From Spirodela intermedia (taxonomy: Eukaryota; Streptophyta; Magnoliopsida; Alismatales; Araceae), in NCBI GenBank assembly GCA_902729315.2, contig LR746272.1:8426327-8490326 (forward strand): a stretch of DNA of 64,000 bases, in the 5' to 3' direction. Made by a program: the position numbers and the translations under genes. Positions 26,158 to 37,600 of this stretch are shown here, one piece after another (the first letter of the stretch is position 1; each line of letters begins with the position of its first letter). A model generated the notes under the pieces. It had not been told where the DNA came from, searched no databases, and was given only the letters and a program-made list of their open reading frames with translations.

Positions 26158-26566
26158 AGAGCAGAAGAGGGGAAGCGATCAAGTGGGTTTTAAGCAAGAG
26201 CTCAATGACCTTTCAATAGGAATAGATTCGGTTTGAAGGTATCTTTCGACTATGGACAAAAGGGAACATTGTTGAGAAAACTAAGAGGACGGAAATTACA
26301 TGTAGTTTAATGGATTTCAAAAGATTCCGCTGACCGGCAGAGGCTGCAAAACTTGCAGGATTATGGACCGTAAAACAAGTTCATCTCAGCCTAATTATGC
26401 CATGCACAGTTTGGAAGATCTAGCCGACATTTCCCTCGTCAGTCCTTCCCAAACAAGAAAGGTGATCGATCGAACCACATTCTCCGCCCAAGATTATCAA
26501 TCGGCGCCACGAACGGGCTCATCTACGGCATTTGGGACGCGACAGCCAACTCCATGAGAACCGCCT

Positions 26567-26599
26567 GCCGGCGAGGGCGGCCCGTCGCCCCTCGCCGGC
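26567..26599. repeat. Perfect GC-rich hairpin
   Basis: GCCGGCGAGGG (26567-26577) is followed after an 11-base loop by its exact reverse complement CCCTCGCCGGC (26589-26599). No gene or T tract beside it suggests a function. Confidence 0.8.
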
Positions 26600-27631
26600 G
26601 ACGGCGACTCCCGCGCCGACGGTAAATGGCTCCCGTGCACCGACTTGTGGGTTCCGGGTTATGGGACCGGTCCTCGTCGATTATACGGTCGACGTTAGTT
26701 CTGATGTCACAGGTCGGGACGTAGTTTTCGGATGGCAACTGCTCCCTGCATGTCGCCATTTGTTTATCTTCTCGTCGGAAAATGAATGCACAGTGGAGGA
26801 TTAAATGAATTGTTGGTGTGGGCTCGAGAATATCTCACCTTACGTGAGCTTGACGTGTCTCTCTGCGGAAGATAACATCATGGTATCACCTACTCTTCCC
26901 AGTCGAGCCTCCCGCAAGGGGAGAACTTGCCTGCTAGCCATTAACGCGTGGGAAAAAAGTCACATTCGTGAGATGCCTTGCGAAGTACTTGTCGTAGTGA
27001 GAGAGACAACTGGAGCTGACGGCTGGCGACTTGAAGCAAGCCGACAGCAACGGAGAAACCCTAGAACCCATGAAGAGCATCTGCGCGCGCCCAGGTTACG
27101 TGAGTTACCAGGGAAGAGAATTCTCACCACGGTCGCCGGTTCATTCAGAGGTAGGGAGGGGGGAGGACCTGGTCCGAGTCGTCGACAATGTCGCTCCTGC
27201 TAATATCTTGGTCAATGGTGGGCGATTGTCGTGATGTTAGACATGATTCTCTAGAAAGTAGGAACAGTGGTGGTGTCGGCGGAGTTGAGATTGCTTTGGA
27301 GCCCGCCAGCAACCCATTATTGTATGTGGTTCTTACAGCAGCTTAGGAACCAGTGAGAAACTTTAGGGAAAAAACAAACGCAAAAGATTCGAAGCAGATG
27401 ACGATGACCAAAATAAAGGGTCTCGTTCTTTAAATTATTTGCCTATCAACTTCCGCCTGTATGTTGCTAGGTTTATGCGTGTCTTAGCCTTTACGACCAG
27501 TTTGATCCGAATTAGTAATGCCCATCACACAACATCATTCTCTCGCCCTTTCTAGTGCTGATCGAAAGCTTGGTGGATCTCACAACCGACCTACCCACCG
27601 AGTAGAGCTTAGAGGAATGTCGATGGGAAGG

Positions 27632-27635
<4 letters not shown>

Positions 27636-27669
<34 letters not shown>
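27636..27669. repeat. (GA)n microsatellite
   Basis: About 17 GA dinucleotides in the gene-poor MYB/HDA6 interval. Confidence 0.9.
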
Positions 27670-27672
<3 letters not shown>

Positions 27673-28296
27673 TAACGCTTTCTGCAGAATCACAGCAAAA
27701 TCTTGACGAGGAGATGAGGAAGGGTTTCTCCCCCCGACGTCGGACCCACAGTCGATCTCTCGACTCCCTCGTGCCGTTGACCAACGGCTAGGTACGAAGA
27801 CTTCGTCCGTACGTCGGCCGAAGCCGGGCGAAATGCAGATACCCACATTTTAATACTGGGCTTTCCTCGGTGCGGCTCCCCTTGTTGAAACTTGAGATCC
27901 GCGTCGGTGCCGTCAGTTGACCGTGTCTCATCCGCACACGCGTCCGGTTTCTCCATGAATGTACTCTTACGGCACTCCCGGACGAAACCCACGCGTGGAC
28001 TTTGAATACCCACCGTCGACAACCATCTCAGAATTGTGTGGCGTATTCGTAGAGAACGTCTTCGCCTCGTCTGCCCTAAAAGTCTCTGTAACACTCTCCT
28101 TGCCGTCACTGTCTGCTCCGCGACACGCCCCCTTTCTTACAGATCGCAATCCGGATATAATAGATGGCCCTCCGGGGAGTGCAGAGCGATCGCCCTTCAT
28201 TTCCGGCGACCCTGTCCCCCCACCGGTTCTATTATTACGCCCAGTGGGACCCACTCTGCATGGCTGGAAAGGTTCTGTCCTGCCCATCGAGGCGGG

Positions 28297-28775
28297 CCTT
28301 CTGAGGGAAACTCCACCCGCATTTCGCCGTAAAAACTTCGCCGCCGGCAAGCCGCCGCCTGCCTGATGGGTCAACGGCGAGATCGGAAGCTCACGGAGGC
28401 GGCGGCGGGGCGGTGACGCCGCCGCTGTGAGATCCCCGCCACGTCGCTGTCATGGAAGCAGGCCTTCTGAGGGAAACTCAGCCCCGATTTCGCCGTAACA
28501 ACTTCGCCGCAGGCAAGTCGCCGCCCCCGCCCGACGGGTCAACGGCGGGCTCGGAGGTTCACGAGGGCGGCGGCAGGGCGGTGGCGCCGCCACTTTGAAT
28601 TCCCCGCTACGTGGCTGCTACGGAAGTGGGGCCTTCTGAGGGGTACTCCACCCCAATTTCGCCGTAAAACTTCGCCGGCGGCAAGCCGCCGCTGCATGAT
28701 GGTCAACGGCGACCTCGGAGGTTCACGGAGCGGTGGCGCCGCCGCTGTGAGATCCTCGCCACGTCGCTGTCACCC
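28297..28775. repeat. Three imperfect ~167-bp GC-rich tandem units
   Basis: Units start with CCTTCTGAGG at 28297, 28463 and 28632, so periods are 166 and 169 bp. Each continues with ATTTCGCCGTAA, ACTTCGCCG, a GGCAAG and CCGCC block, GGTCAACGGCG, a CGGAG block with GGCGG or GGTGGCGCCGCC, and then a GTCGCTGTCA or GTGGCTGCTA tail. Sequence diverges between copies by substitutions and small indels. It does not look like coding sequence. Confidence 0.88.
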
Positions 28776-29398
28776 ATGGGGGCACCCACCGACACCAACG
28801 CGAGCGTGCGTCGCGGGCGGTTGGCTCCTTGTGAATAGAAGTGGGGAGTTCAAAAGATTCGGCTGCAAGTGGGGGGCAGACCTGGTCATATTGGGTCATA
28901 TTTTATGCTGTTCGGTGAGGCCCGGTATGATATCTCGGCCCAATAAGATGATTCCTGGAACTTGAGCGTGGGGCGGCCCATCCTCCACAATCACGTGTGT
29001 CAATGGGTCGGATAATATTCTAAAGCCCAAAGCCCATTTCTCAACCAGGCTCTCTCTAATCACACACACACACACAAGGAGGCCCAGGTGGGGTGGAGGC
29101 TAGAGTAAGAGGGCAATTAATGAAGCTAATTTATAGATTATATAAAAAATAGATGTACTTAATTAGGCTGAAAAATTATAAATACTCAGTTGACGCTGGC
29201 TTTCGAAATTTATCAGGAATTAAATTGATTTATTGGTAGGAAAAAAACATTATATCCGAGATTCGCTATGAATTTTTGTGTAATATTCGTCTCCATCGGA
29301 TCTGGCGAGGCGGTGTGTTATATGCCCGAACCCGAATCAGATACGGACGATAAAGTCTGCGCGACCCGCCCGCGAGGGATCTCAACTTCCATCACAGA

Positions 29399-29433
29399 GC
29401 GGGAGAGAGAGAGATAGAGGGAGAGAGAGAGAA

Positions 29434-29476
<43 letters not shown>

Positions 29477-29527
29477 GGGAGGGAGGGAGGGAGAGAGGGA
29501 GAGAGGGAGAGAGGGAGAGAGAGAGAG
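29399..29527. repeat. (GA)n/(GGGA)n tract abutting the HDA6-like ATG
   Basis: About 129 bp of GA-rich simple sequence, with GGGA runs near 29478-29516, ends one base before the ATG at 29528. It probably forms most of the 5' UTR and could bind GAGA-binding BPC factors. Confidence 0.9.
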
Positions 29528-32316
29528 ATGGCGGGGGGAGGGGAGGACGTCAACGCAGGGGTGGCGCTGCCGTCGGTGGGGGTGGACGCGAAGAAGCGGC
29601 GGGTGAGCTACTTCTACGAGCCGACGATCGGGGACTACTACTATGGGCAGGGGCACCCGATGAAGCCTCACCGCATACGGATGGCGCACAACCTGGTGGT
29701 GCACTACGCGCTTCACCGCCTGATGGAGATCAGTCGTCCCTACCCCGCCTCCGACGAGGACATCCGCCGGTTCCACTCCGACGACTATGTCGACTTCCTG
29801 TCGTCCGTCACACCAGAGGCCGTCTCCGCTGCTGCCGCCGTCGCCGGCGGGGGACTGGGCGTTGACTCGTCGGCATCATCGTCCTCCGCGGTGTCGAACG
29901 CGAAGCAGCTGAAGAGGTTTAATGTCGGGGAGGATTGCCCGGTATTCGACGGACTGTTCGATTTCTGTCGGGCTTCCGCCGGTGGCTCCATTGGGGCTGC
30001 CGTTAAGCTGAACCGAGAAGACGCTGACATCGCCATCAACTGGGCAGGTGGGCTCCATCATGCGAAGAAGAGCGAGGCCTCGGGCTTCTGCTATGTCAAT
30101 GACATTGTTCTCGGGATTCTAGAGTTGCTTAAGTATCACAGGGTATCCCCCGGCTTCATTAAAATTTACTTAGCATAATAGATCACGTTTTAATTTTTTC
30201 CATCAGTATATTTCCCTCTTTTCTTCGAAGTAGAAGGCACTTTTAAATTCTTTATTATAGTCATTCTGTGATTCTAGTGTTTCCTTATCGGAGCGGTATT
30301 GAGGCTAGGTTAACATTTGATTTGATGACCAATCTTGTTTAAGTAGCACATGTGAATTCTAATTCATCAATAACTGAAATTCGGTTGACTCACTACTGCT
30401 GAAAATGGTCATTTTCTCCACGGCAACCTCTTTGGAAACGATTGCTAACTCATCCTTACTCCAAGCACTGCCAATGTCTCCCTTTTACCCAATTTACGTC
30501 TGCCTCTCTGTCAAATTTACATTTTGACAGTATATCATATTCATTCACAGCTTCTAACATCTGAAAAGCTTATTTATTTGCCGTGATACTATCTTATGTA
30601 ATAATTCAGCGTTGACTGCCGGTAGTTGTTTCTCCATGGAACTCTAATCAAGGGGTATTTTTCAGCTTACTGTTCTACTTCCTCACATACATATATCATA
30701 TTGCTGCTTCCATTTCCTCTGTTTGTCTTCAAATTTTATCCTACTAAGTTTTATCTCAAGAGGATCAATGGAGAAGTACATTGTTTTAGTTGTGACATTT
30801 CATGATAAATGGGAAAACAGCATGACTTGTGAAGCAGTCCAATATTCGTATTAGCAGAATGTGTTGTGGCAACATTGAAGTCCAGTATGTCATTCATCTC
30901 TCATCATGAATTATTGTTTGCTATTTATTTTTTAGACTGAGTACCCATCGGGATATGCTCAATTTTAACTTATTCTCTCTTTGTCAGCGAGTGCTCTATG
31001 TAGATATTGATGTGCACCATGGAGATGGTGTAGAAGAAGCTTTTTTCACAACAGACAGAGTGATGACTGTTTCCTTCCATAAGTTTGGAGACTTCTTCCC
31101 TGGCACTGGGCATATTAAAGACGTTGGTTTTGGCCAAGGGAAGTACTACGCACTAAATGTTCCTTTAAATGATGGAATGGATGATGAAAGCTTCCGGGGA
31201 ATATTTAGGCCTATAATTAGAAAGGTCATGGAAGTTTACCAGCCCGAAGCTATTGTTCTCCAGTGTGGGGCCGATTCTTTGTCTGGAGATAGGTTGGGAT
31301 GCTTCAACTTGTCAGTTCGGGGTCATTCTGACTGCCTACGTTTCCTTAGATCTTTCAATGTACCTTTAATGGTCTTAGGAGGCGGTGGTTATACTATCCG
31401 CAATGTTGCTCGCTGTTGGTGCTATGAGGTGATGCATTTCTTAGGTCTTGTTCGTTACTTTTATTCATTTCCATTTATTTGATCAATTTTCTAACTTTAC
31501 ATGCATTTTCCCACAGACAGCGGTCGCAGTCGGTGTTGAACCCGATAATAAGTTGCCTTTTAATGAATACTACGAGTATTTTGGACCTGACTATACTCTT
31601 CATATCGAACCGAAACTTGTGGAGAACCAAAATACTCCGAGAGATCTTGAGAAAATAAGGTAGTTTCTCAGGGTTTTGCTCAGCCGTTTTGTTATAATGC
31701 AAATTCATTTCTTGTTTCATCATTTTGGTTTCTCTGCATGCCTACTGTTGCGATGCTCTGCTTAGTCTTTTTCTTAGTAGAACAGTTTCGATGGGGCAGC
31801 ATATTTGGTTGATTCTCAGGAATCACGTGCTTCTATTATAATTTCTGTTTTTTTTCATGCATTTTATTTTCCTTACAGTGGACGGTATTACCATCATCAC
31901 GTGATATGAAGATTGGTTGGTATTGTTACTTCAAACCTGATATCACATTCTTATCTTATTTCTTTAGGTCTGTGCTTTTGGAGCATCTTTCTCATATACA
32001 GCATGTTCCTAGCGTGCAATTCCAATCTAGGCCGCCAAATACAGAACCTCCAGAGGAAGTGGGTCTCTAGAGTTGATCAATTTCCATTCTTCTCTCTTGT
32101 ATTTTATTTATTTTGCTCTTTTTTTTTCCATCTTGTGAAGTCGGTTAAATGCAGGAAGAGGAGGACTTAGAAGTGAGACCGAAAAGAAGCTTATGGACTG
32201 GAGAGGCTTATGATTCTGAGCACGAGGAAGACCATAATGAGGATAGGGAAGACCTTAAGGAAGATGGGATGCTCATCGACCATAATTTGGACACGGCAGA
32301 TAATTCTCCACTGTGA
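29528..32316 (+). CDS. HDA6: RPD3-class I histone deacetylase, HDA6-type (483 aa, 5 exons)
   Basis: Exons 29528-30142, 30988-31428, 31517-31659, 31968-32058 and 32155-32316 join into 484 codons. The N-terminus has [30 protein letters not shown] and [17 protein letters not shown], diagnostic of the HDA6 branch rather than HDA19. Catalytic features are HH at residues 177-178 ([19 protein letters not shown]), the zinc-binding DVHHGDG (Asp213, His215), [12 protein letters not shown] and [14 protein letters not shown]. It removes acetyl groups from histone lysines and in Arabidopsis serves transposon and rDNA silencing and gene repression. The acidic tail is short, ending with DNSPL. Oddities are an Ala/Gly/Ser-rich insert (about residues 99-122, [20 protein letters not shown]) where Arabidopsis HDA6 has a short loop, and a GA tract directly before the ATG. 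Intron 1 is 845 bp. Confidence 0.95.
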
Positions 32317-34660
32317 ATTCTGATAACAGGTAGGTACTTATTCTACACTTTACCCTCTGAAATATTTTTTGAAAATTTTCAATATGGCTACGTATTGAGA
32401 AGAAAGCGGTAGGTCCTTGCTTACTGTTGAAAGCTCTGTACAGACCATGTTTTATTTCTTTCCCTTTTTCTCTGTGACTATTTTCCTCGAAATGGGCATC
32501 TTGTTTGATCACAGAGTCTACTGATACTGACAACATTCTAAACAATTATAGGTAGTATTCTATTTCAAAACGATCCATGTCATGTGATTATGTAATTGCC
32601 AGCTACTGTAGGGGAAGAGCAAAACTGAGAGGTGTCTATCCATGGAAGGAGACCACAGAGCAGAGAGATAGATACATCACCAGAGGAGAAAAAATGGTGA
32701 AGCAGCTGCTATTGTGATGGTGAATTGAGGAGTGGAGTGAGATGAGGAGACTCGAGTTGGGACTGTGGGCTACTCTGTTGGTCTCCCTCGGAAGAATATC
32801 TGACGCATGGGAGCGGATGGACATAAAGACCAGTTGAGTAGTGCTACTCTCTGTCTGGCTTAAACCTCTTTGATGTATACAGGGAAGCAGTGTCGTGGTG
32901 CTGGAGTTCATTGTTTCTCAACCCTATTGACTGGATGCCACAGGGGAGTTCCGTAGAAAAATACCCATGAGCTGTGCCATTTGGCTTCCTGGCCCATTCT
33001 CTGTCGCCCTCACTTGGAAACCCTAGAATCTAAGCATACGGTGGTGGAAGCTTGCTTGGGTTTCAAATGGGATTTCTCAGTGGACATTCGCTATACCAGT
33101 TGAGTATTGGTAAGAAAGATGGAGCTTTGTTATTGACGATTATTAGTATAGATCTTGATGCCTCATGAAAATAACACCTAAATCAAAGCATATAAAGCAA
33201 TATGAACCGTGATATCACCCAGAAATGATACCAACTGCATTTTCTTGATCCTTGATCTCCTTGGCATTTTGGGAAATTCTCATCCCCTCGTTGACCAAGC
33301 AAGGAAACTTTTTTATTCTGGCTGCCAAAGGTCAACCCGTTGACTTTACATAAAAATCGTTTTACTCTGATGCAGAGCCGGCCCAAAGGTGTAAGATTCT
33401 CCGACACCATGTAATTCATTCTTGACAACTCCATGGAGGAGACTCATCGGGTGCGTTGACCTAACCTTGTCTCGCTCTGGAAGGAAGATTGTTCTAGCTG
33501 GGCGGGATGGTAAATTTGTAAATTTATGCTCCTCCATCCAGAATCCCTTCTTTCACACAGATGCTTGCAGGGTTTCTCTGCTTTTGCTGGTTAAGATGAG
33601 GAGCAAGCCCATAAAAGGAAAAAAAAACATGGCGCAGGCTGGTTTGAAAAATCTCCTTTTTCTGGGATTTTTTTTTTTCTGTCTATTTCTTTGTACCAGT
33701 TATCAAGATGGTGACTTTATATTTTGGCCTTTAGCTTAATATAGGAGCCTAAAATGGGCTTCAATGGGCCGCGCCGCCATCACCAGCATCCCCTCCGCTG
33801 CCTCTCATTGAGACGCTAGTGTACATATAGTGTTTTATTATATTATTATAAAAATTTATCAGCGTTTTGGGTACATTCACAAATAAAAATCACACATGGC
33901 CGTATATGATTCTCGCGTCATATTTTATAAATATATGAAATGGAATGTGGAATGAAATTTTTAAATGATAATATTTATAAACTTTGGTTTTATTTTTTTG
34001 TATTGTGATTGGTTCCTGGGTTGCTTAGTATGCCTAGTTGGGAAGTCCAGGAGTCGATCAAGACAACCAGCCTTTTTGGGTAGCTAACCACGCCGAAGGT
34101 ATGCACGCAATGATGGAAAGTTGAGGGTTTAAGTTATAGATAAGTTTAAAGGAGGAGGGGTTATGCGCAAATACGGCGACTGTAAATGTTCCGAAGCTCT
34201 ATCTCTCTCTACTGAACGCGTATTTACCAACGGGTAAATCCGTACGGGGCTGAAGCTTCTAATTGCGATATTCTGCTGGGTCATAGCAGAGTCGTGACCT
34301 TCGGAGTGTGTCCATTAGGTATCTCTACCTCGAAGGTCAGAACCGAGAGAGAGACCCAAACGCGTTGTCTTCCGATCCTCGTCCTCTTCGAGCTCGGCTG
34401 GTGGCTTCCGACGGTTAATGCAACCATCGGGGAGCCGAAGAAGAAGGCAGTAGTACCGGTCCTCCGGCCGGATTATTCTCCAAACAGTGGGCGATTCGAG
34501 GGTACGAAGAGGGAGATCGCGGCACGTTCCCCCTTGATTCATAGGTTTAGTTGGGTTTCTGATCGGATTGCAGTTCTCTCTAGGTATTTGACCTCCGGCG
34601 GAGAGGCAGAAGGCCGATTGTGTCTATTCGAAGGCTTTCTTTGTGGGGTCTTAGTTGGAG
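32317..34660. other. HDA6-like 3' region, intergenic DNA and SEC14-like gene leader
   Basis: The first few hundred bases are the HDA6-like 3' UTR, and an ACAG|GTAGGT at 32327/32328 may be a 3'-UTR intron donor. About 32900-34250 has no recognisable gene; short frames on both strands lack family signatures. From about 34290 the sequence turns GC-richer and leads into the first SEC14-like coding exon, so 34290-34660 is the likely 5' UTR. Confidence 0.45.
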
Positions 34661-37600
34661 ATGTCAGGACCGCTCGATCGGTTCGCCAGGCCTTGTAAGT
34701 TTCCATGGCAGAAACGATCAGTTGTTAGTTGCCTTTCTATGTTTTTCCCTTTCAATTGTCCCTACGACACTGCCTGTCTCTTTATTTAGGGAATTTAGGT
34801 ATCCAGTAGGGATCGTGGGCGATTTTTTGAGTTGGAGGTGCTTTATAGGATGTTTCCCTGCTTCAGTGTTATCTGTGTCCTCATGGTTAACATCCGTCAC
34901 ATCGTCTTTACACATGAATTTTGACTTGCAGGGACTAAGGGTCCATCTGATTTTGTTTTTGACTAATTCCAATAAAAAATAGGTTTCGTTCTTTAACGGT
35001 TGCATCAAGAGTCTCTCTAGGTTTCTACTCTTTTTCGTGAACTTCGATGGAGCGTTTAAAACGTTTGGACCCATCGATGTAGGGTCAATTTATAAAAATC
35101 ATTTCTGCAGACGTCTTCAGTCATGGACATACTGTTGGGAAAGTGTTCAGTTGGGAAAGTGTTCATGTTTCTAATGGAGCCATTAATCTTGTATGTCTAT
35201 ATTTTCGTTTCTGCACACCCATGTGTAATGGCCTTGCTTATTTTAGCGCTTGATAATGCGACGATAATTATGGTGCTAAAAAGGATGCAGTTCTTATATC
35301 AGCATTCAAGGGATCATGGCAGCAGCGGCTGTCGCAAGCTATACTTTCAGAAAGATCTGACCTATTACTGCCTTATTGGCTGCTGGATTGAAGAGCTTGA
35401 TTTTTGTCTAGGGCATGATAAAATTAATGATTTCTTCGGTTTAAATTATTATTTTTGTTGTGATTCAGTTCAGTGCAGCTACATGAACTGAGTTCTTTCC
35501 CTAAGATTTTCACTCTCTTCACCATTGTGGTTGTTACTTTTTGCCATTGTGGTTGCAGTGCTCCACAAGGAAGAATCGATATGCAAATTACAAAATGCAC
35601 TTTATAAAATATTTCAACATTATTGTTGTCTTTCTTTTCCTCCTGTCCAGCCAATGCAAAGAGAGAAACAAACCTGATGGTTTGAAAACTGTCTAAAGAA
35701 AAAAAGAGAAATTGGATGAATAAAATGTAGAGATACTGATGGTTGGGAAATGCTTACGGCAAGGTGCTTTAATACATGCGTCACACCCTGGTTTCTCTCT
35801 TTTGTAGCAGGCTGCTTTTACATTTGTAAATCTTCTAAGAAAGTTTTTATTCAATCTGAAAAAGTGGGTTATCAAATTTGAAAGGGCCATGTGATCTACT
35901 CTTAGATCAGTCGCTGTTAGATTCCAAGACCTTCAATGTGGGTTATCAAATTTGAAAGGGCTATGATAGCTACTCTCAGATCAATCGTTGTTAGATTCCA
36001 AGAACTTCATTGTTTGATGTATACCATATATGACTGTGACACGTGCGACATATGATACCTAAGGAAGCCTGACCTGGTTTTGATGTTTTCTAGGCTTTGA
36101 GGGGTTCTCCTGCCATGATGAAAGAAGAGAAAGGAAATCTGATTTTGAAAATTCCGAAGATGAAAGGAGAACGAGGATAGGATCTTTAAAGAAGAAGGCG
36201 TTAAATGCGTCCACTAAATTCAGACATTCCTTGAAGAAAAAGGGCAGAAAGAAGAGTGATGGTCGAGTTAGTTCTGTTTCAATTGAAGATATCAGGGATA
36301 TTGAGGAGCTGCAAGCTGTTGATGCATTTCGACAGGCATTGATTTTGGACGAACTGCTGCCTGCCAGGCATGATGATTACCACATGATGCTGAGGTATCT
36401 CTTCAATTTTTGAGTTTTATTTTATGATGTGAATTATGCCTTTTTGTATTGTTTAGTTTTCATGCTCCAGTTTTTATCTTTTGTAGTGAACTTGATCTTT
36501 CTTGCTCCTTAGTACTAGTACGTAGTACCTCTGCGCAATCGAGAATAGTGACTGTTTTGTGCTTCTTTATTTTATATTTTTCGTACCAAGGCTGATTTTT
36601 TTTCTCCGGAAATGCTGCAGTCTGTATTTCATTGGTGAAATTAATGCCTAGTCGACACGTTTTTGATGCCCCAAAGCATTATTTCTTCATTAGATCTCCG
36701 TGATCAATTGTGAGTCGTTGGTGACAATCTGTGTTATGAATCGCATCCAGTCCTGATTCAATCAAGATTGGGGTGAGAATCAAAATGGCCAAAGCAGCTG
36801 AACTTAGAAACCCAATTTGGGTGATTCAGGACTTCTTTAGCTCTGTTTAGTAGTTGGAGCCATCTGGTTTGGATCGTGTCTTCTATCCTTGTGTAGATTG
36901 GCTTTTGTCTGGGTGATTCATTCAGAATTGGGTGAAGACAGTACGATTTAGCACTAAATCAGGCTATCCATCTCAATGCCGTGGATTGGAACTCCTAAGA
37001 ACAACTCCCCTCCTCCGACTCAACATATGGTTGGTTTATACATATATAGGCGATCCTGAACATATATTGCAGTATACATTTATGCAGTTCCCTTATCCTT
37101 GCTTATATGGGTTATGGGTTGAATTTCGAACAGACAAACTTTCTCAATGGCGGAACTTCCCCCAGCTCTTTGTTTTGCTCTTATCTTACTTGGTGGGACC
37201 AGTTAGTGAATGGATAGGTCGAATACCTTTCCAGAAAAGTGACCAAATCCTCAGTTTCTGACTTTTTTTCCTTTTTTAAATTCAGATTTTTGAAAGCACG
37301 AAAATTTGATGTTGAGAAAGCTAAGCACATGTGGGCTGAAATGCTTCAGTGGAGGAAAGACTTTGGCGTTGACACAATCATTGAGGTAAAAAATGTCTGT
37401 CATGCACTGATCTGGGCATGCAGTTGTAGAGCATGCAGTATGTAACGGTGCAACAATTCGTTTCTGTAACTGTTCCCGGCAATGCAAACTATTTTCTCTG
37501 GTAACATCTTCTAGGTATTCTAGAATTGGGTATTTGTGAGAAATGGTTTTACGAATTCTTGAACGCATCTTAGGACAAAACCAATTTAATAGAACCAAGA

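Noticed and set aside
27690-28374. Opposed 135-139 codon frames near the GC tandem repeat
   Set aside because: Both strands are open at once, with no recognisable domain. GC-rich low-complexity DNA lacks AT-rich stop codons.
29318-29776. 152-codon minus-strand frame across the HDA6-like first exon
   Set aside because: Antisense shadow of the HDA6-like coding exon and the GA tract.
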